From contig JBDSXW010000050.1 of the NCBI GenBank assembly GCA_039925965.1, positions 30,755 through 94,754 of the forward strand: a stretch of 64,000 nt of DNA. The letters are read 5' to 3'. Position numbers and translations under genes: made by a program. The notes beneath the pieces are model-generated. The model made no database searches and had not been told where the DNA came from. It saw only the letters and a program-made list of their open reading frames with translations. Each line of letters starts with the position of its first letter. Position 1 is the first letter of the stretch. Shown here piece by piece: positions 25,492 to 35,043 of this stretch. Origin of the DNA: JAZKFT01 sp039925965. GTDB taxonomy: Bacteria > Bacteroidota > Bacteroidia > Chitinophagales > Chitinophagaceae.

Positions 25492-26397
25492 CTATTCATT
25501 TATTTTCGTCGCAGCAACGACCGGCAGCACTTCGTCCAGCGGCTTCCCACCTTTAATTCCAAAATCCAATGTGCGGATCGGAAAAGGTATCACGATATTA
25601 TTTTGATCATAGGCATTCTTAATATTCATGATGGCCTGATTGGTAGCGGTCCAATAGGCGGGTTGCTCCGGATTCTTCAGCCACAGGCGAATCACATAAT
25701 TGATAGCGCTGTCGCCAAACTCCTTATAATACATGGTTGTTTCATCTTCCGCACTCAAGCCCTCAATATCTTTTACTGCTTCCAGGGTGATCTGCCGAAC
25801 TTTTTCCAGGTCTTCACCGTAAGACACCCCTATCTCCAGGTCCAGTCTTCGTTTGCCCAGCATCGAGTAATTTTCTATCGGGTTCTGAAACACATTTTTA
25901 TTGGGCAAAATAACCATTTGCCCCTGAAAGGTCAACAGCACGGTATCCCTCAGGTTTATATCGGTAACTTTTCCCATATAATCTCCAATTTTGACAATAT
26001 CTCCAATGTGAATCGGGCGACGGAAGGAAATGAAAATACCTGAAATAAAATTAGCCGCAATATCCTGAAAAGCAAAGGCCAGGGCCAATCCGATTAACCC
26101 GGCACCGGCCAGGATGGATGTCACCGCTTTATCAAGCTGAAGAATACTGAGCACGACAAAAAGCGTAATACCAATACAGGAAAGGTAAATCGCCGTGGCA
26201 AGCAAACTATTAAAAGCGGTGTTTTTGGAAATCTTATTGGCAAGCTTCTGTGAAATCTTTTTTATGCTTCGGGCTAAAAACAGCCCCAGGATAAATACAA
26301 GTGTAGCCAGTAAAATGTTAGGCAACATTTTAATGAAACCGTGCATCCAAACCGATAACTTTTGCATAATCAGCTTATACGCTTCATTCAGATTCAT
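25492..26397 (-). CDS. MscS-family mechanosensitive channel
   Basis: 301 residues. Three membrane helices are followed by the conserved pore helix and beta domain: AGLIGLALAFAFQDIAANFI, then GIFISFRRPIHIGDIV, and VILPNKNVFQNPIENYS. The length and layout fit small-conductance mechanosensitive channels, which open under membrane tension during hypo-osmotic shock. It ends 50 bp from the antiporter gene, converging with it. Confidence 0.9.
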   Translation of the reverse strand: MNLNEAYKLIMQKLSVWMHGFIKMLPNILLATLVFILGLFLARSIKKISQKLANKISKNTAFNSLLATAIYLSCIGITLFVVLSILQLDKAVTSILAGAGLIGLALAFAFQDIAANFISGIFISFRRPIHIGDIVKIGDYMGKVTDINLRDTVLLTFQGQMVILPNKNVFQNPIENYSMLGKRRLDLEIGVSYGEDLEKVRQITLEAVKDIEGLSAEDETTMYYKEFGDSAINYVIRLWLKNPEQPAYWTATNQAIMNIKNAYDQNNIVIPFPIRTLDFGIKGGKPLDEVLPVVAATKINE

Positions 26398-26741
26398 ATA
26401 AATAATTTAAGTGTTTAAACAGGTTTTCAACTAAGTAAATACCACGGGTGCATTTAGTATTGTCGCAGCCTTTTTGGGGCCCTATCCCCTCCCGAAATAA
26501 TCGGACTAAATGCCGGGCTGCCTCTCAGTAGTCCTTCAATTATTTTGACAATTTTGCAAAACGACAATTTTAAATGCACCCTTTACCTCAAGTCAACAGC
26601 AAATTTGCAGGAGACTCATCAGGTGCTTTAGCAATGGCAGCAATTGCAAAAACGATTACAGACAAGTTTAGAAGATACGGTGCTGATAGTGATCCGGTCT
26701 TCCGAATCAGTCAAACAGTCACCGATAATATAATCACCGAA

Positions 26742-27428
26742 CTAGAAACCTTCGGCAATAATTTGAAGCAGGGGTTTATTTTTTATGATTACTTTCCTTG
26801 CTTCAGTGGCAAGTATGCCCTGTTTCTTAAAAAATGAAATTACCCGAACGACTGTTTCTTCAGTGGTTTCCGAATAAGATGCAATATCTGCTTTTGACAT
26901 GGTAATGGGCGATTCCTTACCGCCAATTTTGTATTTTTCATTTAGAATAAGTAGTATCAAAGCAACCCGTTCCTTTGCAGATTTGTGAGACAGGGAACCG
27001 ATTAAATTAATCCACACATTAAATTCAAAGCTTAGGATCTCCACGAGGTTGAACGACAAATTGGGAGACCTTTTGGCGATATCTAAAAACTTCCTGCCGT
27101 TGTATGCATCAATCTCACTTTCTTCCAAACCAATGGCAGAGACCGGATGCTTTTCATGGCATAATAATGGGCGAAAGCCAAAATATTCACCCGGCGTATA
27201 TATGTACACAATACGGCCATTGCCATTTTCCCCTGTCTGCTCAATTTTTATTTTTCCTTTTTTTACACAGTAAACTGCCCTCGGGACGCTTCCTTCCCGA
27301 TATAATTCTTCGCCTTTTTTTAGACGTATGGTCGTAGATATGTCGTGCAATTCATTCATGTAAACTGGCAACACCTCATTAAATAGCTTGTCGCTTTTGA
27401 GATGGTATTTTGATCTATCAAAATTCAT
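26742..27428 (-). CDS. Crp/Fnr-family transcription regulator
   Basis: 228 residues. The N-terminal cyclic-nucleotide-binding-like beta roll (LKKGEELYREGSVPRAVYCV, YTPGEYFG) is followed by a dimer helix and a winged helix (SKADIASYSETTEETVVRVI) whose recognition helix is close to that of Fnr/Crp proteins. FNR-type iron-sulfur cysteines are absent, so the effector is not [4Fe-4S]. A TTGA-N6-TCAA palindrome lies 19 bp before its start, consistent with self-regulation. Downstream on the other strand are UspA and hibernation genes that it may control. Confidence 0.88.
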   Translation of the reverse strand: MNFDRSKYHLKSDKLFNEVLPVYMNELHDISTTIRLKKGEELYREGSVPRAVYCVKKGKIKIEQTGENGNGRIVYIYTPGEYFGFRPLLCHEKHPVSAIGLEESEIDAYNGRKFLDIAKRSPNLSFNLVEILSFEFNVWINLIGSLSHKSAKERVALILLILNEKYKIGGKESPITMSKADIASYSETTEETVVRVISFFKKQGILATEARKVIIKNKPLLQIIAEGF

Positions 27429-27446
27429 ACAAAATTAATTTTCAAT

Positions 27447-27464
27447 GGTTGACAGTCATCAACC
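27447..27464 (-). promoter_or_regulatory. FNR/Crp-like operator in front of the Crp-family gene
   Basis: GGTTGACAGTCATCAACC is a perfect inverted repeat with six-base arms. Its core TTGACAGTCATCAA has the TTGA-N6-TCAA form of FNR-type operators. It lies 18 bp before the ATG of the Crp/Fnr-family gene, so it may mediate autoregulation. Confidence 0.6.
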
Positions 27465-28082
27465 TTTCTGAATTGAAGTTAGCTTTTCTTTGTACTAATA
27501 AGTGGCGCACTCGCAACCCAGGAAATTTACCATCATAATTGTTAATGCTTACATCTGCTGTTCACTAAAACAAAATCGCTCTTAGGTTTAAACATTGTAG
27601 ATTCACCCGATTTCGCACGAAATTTATTTATCAGCCTCATCGGGAGGTGTTTATGCTGATCACTGATGTGGTAGCTTGCAGGGGGTATTAGAACGAAGGA
27701 TGGAAACACCTATTAGGCGGATACGGCGGATATTTTGCAGATACTTTGTTTATTATCAAATTGTAATGCCCGGCAGTTTTTTAGCAATTGCTGAAAACCA
27801 GGCACCGTGACCAATTCCCGGCTTTTCCGCTTGCGAACGACAGCTGGTTACAATTCCGGTCCATAGGGGTTCCGCCGACAAAAAGGGGCTGTAATTCAAG
27901 TTAAAACCTTCCGTTGACCGCAGCTGCCTTTTTCGCGGATTGAAAATGTAATATCACGCAAACCGGCGGCTTTAACAACTTGCTGTACAGCGGTTTGTTG
28001 CGGGGCGTTTGCAGGAATAATTGCAACTAAAGACCATTTGGGTCTTGATACTAATTTTCCAATCACCACAAAATGACTACCG
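27465..28082. other. Long intergenic region between Crp-like and UspA genes
   Basis: About 620 bases without a supported gene. No further TTGA-N6-TCAA palindrome and no RNA gene were recognised. As the only gap between divergent stress genes, it probably holds the promoter of the UspA operon. Confidence 0.4.
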
Positions 28083-29015
28083 ATGAACTATCAAATAAAA
28101 AATATACTGGTACCAGTCGATTTTTCAGATGCTGCCAATAACGCACTACAGGTTGCAGTGGCCATGGCGAGCCGGCATAAAGCAGTAATACACCTATTGC
28201 ATGTCATGTTACCGCAGGTATATATTGACCCTACGGGAATGTACGCGCCCATGCAAGAGTTTGAACAAAATTTTATGGACGACGCCAGAGAAAAATTAAG
28301 TAAGCATAAAGCGGCCATCCGAAAAACCAACGAGGTGGAAGTTACCACCGAGATAGGAGTAGGTAGTGTGGCAATTTGCGTAAGCAACTATGTTCTCAAT
28401 AACCAAAAAGATTTAGTGGTAATGGGTACTCATGGCATATCAGGCTGGAACGAATTCTTTCTCGGCTCGAATGCGATGGCTACCATAAAGGAATGCAGTT
28501 GCCCGGTGCTAACCATTCCTCCGTCATTTAAAAAACGCACATTTGATTCGATTTTGTACCCGATCAGGAATGTGGAAGGCGTGGTGGAAAAATATGACTA
28601 TATCAAACCGATTGTCGAAAAAAATGATGCCCAGATTCACCTGCTGGGGGTTGCGCAAGAGGATGATGAATATGAATCCACCCTGTTAAGCAATAAGCTA
28701 AAAGCAGTACGGGAAGCTATTGCCCACGATAATCAATATATTTCTTACGAAACCTACCAATGCACCAACATCGCCTCGAAAATTTTAGAAGTTGCCCATA
28801 CAAGAAATGATGATATAATAATCATTAACGCCACCCTGGATAAGGCCTGGTATAATTTCTTCGGCGGCAGTTATACACAACAAATCGTAAACCATTCCAA
28901 AATTCCCGTACTTGCCGTTAAGCCGGCCCTTACCCCTGATTTAATACAACAACGGGAGGTGTTTTTTGCAACAGAAGCCCAACACTATCGACCGCTTGAA
29001 ATACCACCGCTTTAA
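28083..29015 (+). CDS. Tandem universal stress protein (UspA)
   Basis: 310 residues in two Usp domains. The first (about 1-145) begins ILVPVDFSDAANNALQVA and has the ATP-binding loop VMGTHGISGWNEFFLGSNA with the GxxGx9GS/A spacing. The second (about 155-300) lacks a clean ATP loop (IIINATLDKAWYNFFGGSYT), so it is probably a non-binding partner domain. Such proteins help survival in starvation or low oxygen. The gene is followed at 10 bp by the GNAT-nitrilase gene, and the Crp-family gene is divergent upstream. Confidence 0.9.
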   Translation: MNYQIKNILVPVDFSDAANNALQVAVAMASRHKAVIHLLHVMLPQVYIDPTGMYAPMQEFEQNFMDDAREKLSKHKAAIRKTNEVEVTTEIGVGSVAICVSNYVLNNQKDLVVMGTHGISGWNEFFLGSNAMATIKECSCPVLTIPPSFKKRTFDSILYPIRNVEGVVEKYDYIKPIVEKNDAQIHLLGVAQEDDEYESTLLSNKLKAVREAIAHDNQYISYETYQCTNIASKILEVAHTRNDDIIIINATLDKAWYNFFGGSYTQQIVNHSKIPVLAVKPALTPDLIQQREVFFATEAQHYRPLEIPPL

Positions 29016-29025
29016 AACATAAAAA

Positions 29026-30552
29026 ATGATCAATAAAATAGAGATACTTAACCTGGACGTGACGCATTACAAGCAATTGCTAGAAGTCATGAAGGCTGCC
29101 TATAGAAACTGGACCGGCAGTTATTGGAGTGAATCAGTCATCGAAAAACTGATCGCAAAATTTCCCAGTGGCCAGTTTGTGATCATTGCCGATGACAAAG
29201 TAATAGGCTGTGCATTGTCAATAATTGTAAAGTATGATGATTATGGTGATGATCACACTTATCGGCAAATAACTGGTAATTATACTTTCTCTTCTCACAA
29301 TGAGAAAGGGGATGTACTATATGGTATTGAAGTCTTTATTCACCCGGAATTCAGGGGGCTTCGACTGGGTCGGAGACTATATGATGCCAGGAAGGAATTA
29401 TGTGAAAAACTGAACCTGAAAGCCGTAGTTTTTGGAGGCAGGATACCCAACTACCATTCATATGCCGATGCGCTAAAACCAAGAGAATATATACAAAAGG
29501 TGAAGCTGAAAGAAATATACGACCCTGTTTTGTCCTTTCAGCTAAGCAATGATTTTCATGTAAAGAAAGTGCTGAAAAATTATATGCCGGAGGATAACGA
29601 AAGCCAGGAGTTTGCTACGTTATTGCAATGGGATAATGTGTATTACAGACCCGACCACGCCTTTAGTAACAGGATAAGAAAAAATGTTCGCCTGGGCTTG
29701 GTGCAATGGAAAATGCGGCTCTATAATTCATTGGAGGAGCTATTTCAGCAGGCCGAGTATTTTATAGATTCTATCTCTAATTACAAAGCCGATTTTGTAT
29801 TGTTCCCGGAATATTTCAACGGGCCGCTGATGGCGGAGTTTGAATCTATGAGCGAATCGGACGCCATGCGGGCGATGGCACAATATACCCACCGCATACG
29901 GGATAAGTTTAGCGAATTTGCAGTGATGTACAATGTAAATATCATTGCTGGAAGTATGCCACTTTATGAAAACAATATTTTAAAAAACGTGGGGTATGTA
30001 TGTCATAGAAACGGCAAGGTAGAAATTTATGAAAAACTCCATGTAACACCAGACGAAGAAAAGTTTTGGGGATTGAAAGGGGGCAATATGCTACAGTCGT
30101 ACGACACTGATTCAGGAAAGATTGGGGTACTTATATGTTATGATGTTGAGTTTCCGGAACTATCGCGGCTGCTCGCCGACGAAGGCATCCAAATTCTTTT
30201 TGTGCCATATCTTACAGACACACAGAATTCCTATTTAAGGGTTCGGTTGTGTGCCCAGGCGAGAGCAATAGAAAACGAATGTTTCGTTGCTATCACAGGC
30301 AGCGTGGGCATCCTTCCCAAAATAGAAAACCTGGACATTCAGTATTCCCAGGCTGCTGTTTTTACGCCAAGCGATTTTGCATTCCCATCAAATGCTGTAA
30401 AAAGCGAAGCAACTGCCAATACAGAAATGGTACTTATTGCCGATGTTGACCTGAAATTATTGGATACCCTCCACACGTATGGAAGTGTGAGAAATTTAAA
30501 AGACCGCAGGACGGATTTTTATGAATTAAAAAAAATAAAGCCGAATCCCTAA
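29026..30552 (+). CDS. GNAT acetyltransferase-carbon-nitrogen hydrolase fusion protein
   Basis: 508 residues in two domains. Residues 1-190 are a GNAT fold with the acetyl-CoA loop in HPEFRGLRLGRRLYDARKEL. About 220-500 form a nitrilase-superfamily domain with all three catalytic residues visible: Glu in LFPEYFNGPL, Lys in YEKLHVTPDE and Cys in IGVLICYDVEFPE. The fusion occurs in many bacteria but its substrate is unresolved; it may amidate or hydrolyse an N-acyl compound. The gene follows uspA closely, which suggests a role in the same stress response. Confidence 0.88.
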   Translation: MINKIEILNLDVTHYKQLLEVMKAAYRNWTGSYWSESVIEKLIAKFPSGQFVIIADDKVIGCALSIIVKYDDYGDDHTYRQITGNYTFSSHNEKGDVLYGIEVFIHPEFRGLRLGRRLYDARKELCEKLNLKAVVFGGRIPNYHSYADALKPREYIQKVKLKEIYDPVLSFQLSNDFHVKKVLKNYMPEDNESQEFATLLQWDNVYYRPDHAFSNRIRKNVRLGLVQWKMRLYNSLEELFQQAEYFIDSISNYKADFVLFPEYFNGPLMAEFESMSESDAMRAMAQYTHRIRDKFSEFAVMYNVNIIAGSMPLYENNILKNVGYVCHRNGKVEIYEKLHVTPDEEKFWGLKGGNMLQSYDTDSGKIGVLICYDVEFPELSRLLADEGIQILFVPYLTDTQNSYLRVRLCAQARAIENECFVAITGSVGILPKIENLDIQYSQAAVFTPSDFAFPSNAVKSEATANTEMVLIADVDLKLLDTLHTYGSVRNLKDRRTDFYELKKIKPNP

Positions 30553-30681
30553 AAAAATAATGCAGGGCTGGTATCAGCACGTCCCCGTGAGCAATCAGCG
30601 GCGGCTTTTATTTTGAGCGCCGCTACTATGAACCGATATTTATAATACCCAAATCAATAATTAGTTAATAAAAAAAACAAT

Positions 30682-30996
30682 ATGGATATCACAATACAGA
30701 CAGTAAATTTGAAAGTAAGTAAAACGCTAACCAATTTCGTAAATGCCAAAGTTGGCAAATTATTTAAACAGAGTCCTGAAATTATCAGGGCAGATGTAAC
30801 ACTTAAAGAAGGCGCAAAAACTAGTTTAACCAACAAATGGTGCGCCATCTACATCTCTCACCCCGGCGAAAACGAATATGTAAAAAAGAGTTCGGCTACC
30901 TACCAGGAAAGCGTGCTCCTTGCCACTGAAGCCATGGAAAAAATATTACGGAGGAGAAAAACAAAGATGGTAAATATGCGAAACGACGACAAATAA
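30682..30996 (+). CDS. hpf: Ribosome hibernation factor, HPF/RaiA family (short form)
   Basis: 104 residues, the short form. MDITIQTVNLKVSKTLTNFV and VNAKVGKLFKQSPEIIRADV match the beta-alpha fold of HPF/RaiA, and the C-terminal half carries the second helix with a basic end (MEKILRRRKTKM). These factors bind the 30S decoding region and silence ribosomes in stationary phase or hypoxia. It follows the GNAT-nitrilase gene by 130 bp and fits the stress theme of Crp-like, UspA and HPF genes. Confidence 0.85.
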   Translation: MDITIQTVNLKVSKTLTNFVNAKVGKLFKQSPEIIRADVTLKEGAKTSLTNKWCAIYISHPGENEYVKKSSATYQESVLLATEAMEKILRRRKTKMVNMRNDDK

Positions 30997-31160
30997 CAAA
31001 GGCAATTTAGACGTCTATCACCGGCTACTTCCCCTGTTGATAGCCAATTTTGGTATTGAAAAGACTTCCCTAAAAGAAATGGCCGCTCCGCAAGTATAGA
31101 TAATCCTTTAAACCAAGGTTACTGAAACAACTAAGCCATATCATCGGCATTATCTATCCA

Positions 31161-32024
31161 TTACAGAAAATCCTCAACCAAATTCCTCACCGCAATCTCC
31201 CGGTAAATACCGCTATGACCAAGGCCTTCGGTAAAATAAAACTGTATGTTTTGTGGCTTTTCTCCGGCAATGGGAAGTACATCTTTGATGGGGGTGGTAG
31301 GGTCGTCTTTGTCGTGCACCCATAGGATATCGGCTGGTACCAGTGGCAACACCCGGCTAACGGAATACCAACTCAGTGGCAAACCCTTTGTATCTGCTAT
31401 CAGTTTGTCAAAAGCCAGTCTGAGGTCTCGGGGTAATTGCAGCAGCCCAAAGAAATTATCTGCAGCCGTTATGCTTTCGGTTACAGGGGCGATCAGCACT
31501 ATTTTTTGTGCGCTCAACGGCGGTTGTTGTTCCAGCGCCAGCATGAGCGATAAGCCACCAAGGCTGTGTGAAATATAGGCGTCAAAAGGCCCATTCAATT
31601 GTATCATTTCCATGATTGCATCGCGGTACATCATTGCGTTCAACCTTTTGCCCTGACTAAGTCCGTGGGCGGGCGCATCGAAAGTGTACACGTCATATCC
31701 TTTTTTTAAAGCGGAACTAATGTACTTTTCAAACGCACGACAGCTACCCGCAAAACCATGAATAATGAGTAATTTTTTTCCGGAAGGATGTTCACTGCTA
31801 AAGCGATAACCCATCAGGGTATTGTCTTCCAACTGAAAAGGAAACTTAGTGGCATGTTTAAAAAAAGCACTGTCTTTTCGTTTGTTGTGCCGATGGGGTT
31901 TTGTAAATAGGTCGAGGGTCGCTTTTGCAGCGGCGAGGGCAGATACTCTTTTAAGCATCATGATCCTGGTGCGGTAATAATTAATCCCGATTCGTTGTGT
32001 AAGTGAGAGCTGATGTGAGGCCAT
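31161..32024 (-). CDS. Alpha/beta hydrolase
   Basis: 287 residues without a signal peptide. The hydrolase elements are LLIIHGFAGSCRAFEKYIS, nucleophile in YISHSLGGLSLML (GxSxG varied to SHSLGG), acid WVHDKDDPTTP and His in EGLGHSG. The triad therefore looks complete. The enzyme class (esterase, lipase-like) cannot be set more closely. It is a single gene, convergent with the HPF gene. Confidence 0.83.
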   Translation of the reverse strand: MASHQLSLTQRIGINYYRTRIMMLKRVSALAAAKATLDLFTKPHRHNKRKDSAFFKHATKFPFQLEDNTLMGYRFSSEHPSGKKLLIIHGFAGSCRAFEKYISSALKKGYDVYTFDAPAHGLSQGKRLNAMMYRDAIMEMIQLNGPFDAYISHSLGGLSLMLALEQQPPLSAQKIVLIAPVTESITAADNFFGLLQLPRDLRLAFDKLIADTKGLPLSWYSVSRVLPLVPADILWVHDKDDPTTPIKDVLPIAGEKPQNIQFYFTEGLGHSGIYREIAVRNLVEDFL

Positions 32025-32237
32025 AATGATAACTTAGCGGGTGAAGTCTATTTATATTCGGCAAAGCACAAAATTATGAACTGGTCTCAATTGGTCAATA
32101 AATCAATATGTCAATAACCTATTGATTCAATGCAACAATCGTATTCATCGTGATATGCTTTGTGAATTATAGCCGCAGCTGGCATTTTACAGCCGCAACC
32201 GTGCTCGTGTCGCAAATCTATTTTAATACATTGATAA

Positions 32238-33008
32238 ATGAAAGTATCCATTATTGGTTCGGGAAATGTGGGGACTGTACTGGGTCGGAAGATAAAAGCG
32301 GCCGGCCATCAACTGTTGCAGGTGTATAGCCGCGACCCGGATCATGCTAAAATCCTGGCTACGGAACTGCAATGTAGTAGCGTTAACCGGTGGCGTGAGA
32401 TTACCAGTGAAGCGGATATTTACCTGGTGGCAGTTGTCGACGCAGCCCTACCCGAAGCCGCAAAAATGATAGGCACAAAAAAAGGTCTGGTGCTGCACAC
32501 AGCCGGATCCGTTTCCATTGAAGTATTGAAAACCGTTTCTTTGAATTACGGTGTGCTGTACCCCTTGCAAAGCCTCAAAAAAGAGAAAACTAACTACGCC
32601 GATATTCCATTGCTGGTGGATGGGAATACAGCCGATGATTGCTGCATGGTGGAAGATTTTGCACGATCATTCAGTAACCTGATTCAAAAGGCCGATGACG
32701 CCTACCGGCTGAAACTCCACGTAGCCGCCGTGTTCGTCAATAATTTCACCAACCATTTTTTCACCCTTGCAGCGGATTATTGTTCGCAGGAACAGGTGAA
32801 CTTCAGCCTGCTTCAACCGCTGATAGAGGAAACAGCAAATCGGTTGCGGGATCATGACCCGGGGGAGGTCCAGACGGGTCCTGCAGCACGAAATGACCAG
32901 TTGACGATTAATAAGCACCTGGAATTGCTGCATCAATACCCGGCATTGGAAAGGATTTATGAGTTTATGACAGAGCGTATTCAAAGGTATCGTTCAGAAA
33001 GTATTTGA
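32238..33008 (+). CDS. Rossmann-like and DUF2520 domain protein
   Basis: 256 residues. The N-terminal Rossmann domain starts MKVSIIGSGNVGTVLGRKI, with NADP-type binding (IIGSGNVG). The C-terminal DUF2520 half includes HVAAVFVNNFTNHFFTLA and GPAARND, both hallmarks. The family resembles ketopantoate/6-phosphogluconate dehydrogenases and probably reduces a small substrate. In many Bacteroidota it precedes the KdsC and Maf genes, which are also found here at 35-38 kb. Confidence 0.9.
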   Translation: MKVSIIGSGNVGTVLGRKIKAAGHQLLQVYSRDPDHAKILATELQCSSVNRWREITSEADIYLVAVVDAALPEAAKMIGTKKGLVLHTAGSVSIEVLKTVSLNYGVLYPLQSLKKEKTNYADIPLLVDGNTADDCCMVEDFARSFSNLIQKADDAYRLKLHVAAVFVNNFTNHFFTLAADYCSQEQVNFSLLQPLIEETANRLRDHDPGEVQTGPAARNDQLTINKHLELLHQYPALERIYEFMTERIQRYRSESI

Positions 33009-33131
33009 GAATTTCATTTAATATCTCTCCCAGGCCTGGGCAATGGATGCGGCAGTGGCCATTAGCTTAGCAGAATAAATCAACCACCCAACGGAACTAA
33101 CAAATGACCTAGTGACCTATTGATTAACGAC

Positions 33132-34175
33132 TTATTTGATGGGCCAGATAATATCGGTCTGTATTTCTTCCGGCTTTACTTTGGTAGGGTCATTCATGTA
33201 TTTCTCGATGGCAGTGCCGTCACTTGTTTTACCATGGGCTTTCATCCAGGTTTCCAATTCGGCATAGCCTTTATACACCGTTTCATATGGACCAAAGAAA
33301 TGGCATACCGCGACCCGCCTGGCACTAAGATCGACGGCAGTAATGCCTTCACAGGTCTTAGCAGGCTTTTTATCAACGACCACCCCACCCCAAAATTCGT
33401 ATGGAGCGGTCAGGGTTTTGTAAGAGGCAATTGGGGGATAGGTGATTTTTAAACCGTTGGCAGCAGCACAAGTACCCAATGCCTGGTAAATCAGCCCGAG
33501 TTGCCGGCCGATCGCTTCGGCTGTTTTTGCCGAACCCATTTTGGTAATAGCGATTGATGCCGGATAATCCATTTCTTCAATGGTCATTTTGCCAGCAACA
33601 CTACCAGCAAAGGCAGCAGCTTCAGGGCTTTCGGCCAATTTTTTCAGGTTGACCAGGCTTTTGTCGAATTCCTTGCCGACCATTTTATCCATCACACCCA
33701 GGGCGCACATACATTTGCCCATAACACCATACAGGAAGGGCGCCTGGGTCATATCACTGGTCATCTGCCATTGTATTTTGGTAGCTGTGCCTTCGGGCGT
33801 AAGTGTAAAGGAGCAAGGCGATTTCCCCATGCCTTCAAAATCCAATTCACTCGCCACTATTTCATTAGGCTTACTTTCGGTGATGGTCATGCTGCCTTTT
33901 CCGACATCGCTATTATTGCTTTCCCAGCTGTAAGTGGCACCTTTCCCGATCGGGTTATCACTCATTTTTACTTTCCAGTTGGGATCCATCTGGTTCCAGC
34001 TCATCCAATTGTCGTAGCTTTTAAGGTTGTTGACAATGCCGAACACTACTTCAGGTTTTGCATTGATGGTTGCAGAACGTTCCAGCTTTGAAGTTTTGGG
34101 TAGGAAAAAGGAAATGCCAACCATTAGGATAACGAGCACCAGGAGAAACAGGAAAATGCGTTTTAACCACTTCAT
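33132..34175 (-). CDS. SRPBCC and GyrI-like effector-binding fusion protein
   Basis: 347 residues. A single N-terminal membrane helix (LFLLVLVILMVGISFFLP) precedes a polyketide-cyclase-like SRPBCC domain (about 30-180, SATINAKPEVVFGIVNNLKS). The C-terminal domain (about 200-347) is GyrI-like, the effector-binding fold of SOUL/BmrR type (EYWG-like region YEFWGGVVV, then HFFGPYE). The combination is common in Bacteroidota and probably binds a hydrophobic ligand. Its exact role is unknown. Confidence 0.8.
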   Translation of the reverse strand: MKWLKRIFLFLLVLVILMVGISFFLPKTSKLERSATINAKPEVVFGIVNNLKSYDNWMSWNQMDPNWKVKMSDNPIGKGATYSWESNNSDVGKGSMTITESKPNEIVASELDFEGMGKSPCSFTLTPEGTATKIQWQMTSDMTQAPFLYGVMGKCMCALGVMDKMVGKEFDKSLVNLKKLAESPEAAAFAGSVAGKMTIEEMDYPASIAITKMGSAKTAEAIGRQLGLIYQALGTCAAANGLKITYPPIASYKTLTAPYEFWGGVVVDKKPAKTCEGITAVDLSARRVAVCHFFGPYETVYKGYAELETWMKAHGKTSDGTAIEKYMNDPTKVKPEEIQTDIIWPIK

Positions 34176-34330
34176 GTTGAGCGTTGTTTTGGTTTATCGG
34201 AAAAATTTCGAAACAAATAAACATAAAGCAACCGGACTATGCAAGCCATTTCTATCAATCAAACTAAGGACTTGCAGCGAGTCAGCTTTCCAGGCGTTTA
34301 TTTCATCCACCCAAGTAAGTGGTATAACCC

Positions 34331-34338
34331 TACTTTTG
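34331..34338 (+). promoter_or_regulatory. -7 promoter box TACTTTTG for ferredoxin gene
   Basis: TACTTTTG fits the Bacteroidota -7 consensus TAnnTTTG and lies 28 bp before the ferredoxin ATG. Confidence 0.5.
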
Positions 34339-34365
34339 CAGCCGATTTAAGTATTACAGAGAAAC

Positions 34366-34701
34366 ATGTACAATATCCATTTTAAATTCGAACAAAAAGG
34401 CCTGGCGCCTATTACGATAAGCAATGCTGTTATTGGTGATTCGATTTTAGAAACCGCCCTTAAGAACGACATCGACCTTCACCATAACTGCGGCGGCGTG
34501 TGCGCCTGCAGCACCTGCCATGTGTACGTGCAAACGGGCGAGGAACACCTGGAAGAGCTCAGCGACAAAGAGGAAGATTTTATAGACAGGGCTATAAATC
34601 CACGCATCAACAGCCGCCTGGGCTGCCAATGCGTATTGTTGGAGGGCAGCGGCGATATCGAAGTATTGCTGCCCGACCAGAGCCAGTTTTTGGGAGAATA
34701 G
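34366..34701 (+). CDS. fdx: Adrenodoxin-type [2Fe-2S] ferredoxin
   Basis: 111 residues. The cluster ligands are NCGGVCACSTCHVYV (Cys-x5-Cys-x2-Cys, with an extra Cys in the loop) and a fourth Cys in LGCQCVLLEG. This is the ISC-type ferredoxin that supplies electrons to iron-sulfur cluster assembly. The gene is followed by iscX after 102 bp, the same order as at the end of the E. coli isc operon, which supports this role. Confidence 0.88.
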   Translation: MYNIHFKFEQKGLAPITISNAVIGDSILETALKNDIDLHHNCGGVCACSTCHVYVQTGEEHLEELSDKEEDFIDRAINPRINSRLGCQCVLLEGSGDIEVLLPDQSQFLGE

Positions 34702-34707
34702 CATTTT

Positions 34708-34732
34708 GATTTTTTGATGTCGGATGTCTGAT
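34708..34732 (+). repeat. 25-bp repeat, left copy
   Basis: GATTTTTTGATGTCGGATGT followed by CTGAT. A perfect inverted copy lies at 37111-37135. The motif then repeats partly (GATGTCTGATTTG). Confidence 0.7.
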
Positions 34733-34803
34733 GTCTGATTTGTCCACTATTCAACCTACCACCAATTACTATTCAACTAATTAACCAATTAATTAATCAC
34801 CCA

Positions 34804-35043
34804 ATGCCCCATTACGAGCCGCCGATACATTGGAACGACCACGAGGATATCGCCATGAAATTATACGAGCGTTTTGGCGACGATTTTACGGAAAGCAAGA
34901 TCTACCGCATCCGCTTTACGGAATTGCTGGAGTGGATTTTACAAATTCCCAACTTCGATGGCACCCGCGAACAAAGCACCGAAGGGCACCTGGAAATGAT
35001 CCAGAGCGGCTGGGTGTATGAGTGGCGGGATAACCAGAAGTAA
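34804..35043 (+). CDS. iscX: Iron-sulfur assembly accessory protein IscX
   Basis: 79 residues that match IscX along their whole length: IHWNDHEDIAMKLYERFGDD, then the helix RFTELLEWILQIPNFDG and the acidic EGHLEMIQSGWVYEW ending. IscX is a small acidic helical protein that binds iron and IscS and modulates cluster assembly. Its position after the ferredoxin gene is the usual one. Confidence 0.9.
   Translation: MPHYEPPIHWNDHEDIAMKLYERFGDDFTESKIYRIRFTELLEWILQIPNFDGTREQSTEGHLEMIQSGWVYEWRDNQK

Noticed and set aside
26574..26837. 88-codon frame on the plus strand
   Set aside because: It overlaps the 3' end of the Crp-family gene in antisense and shows no domain.
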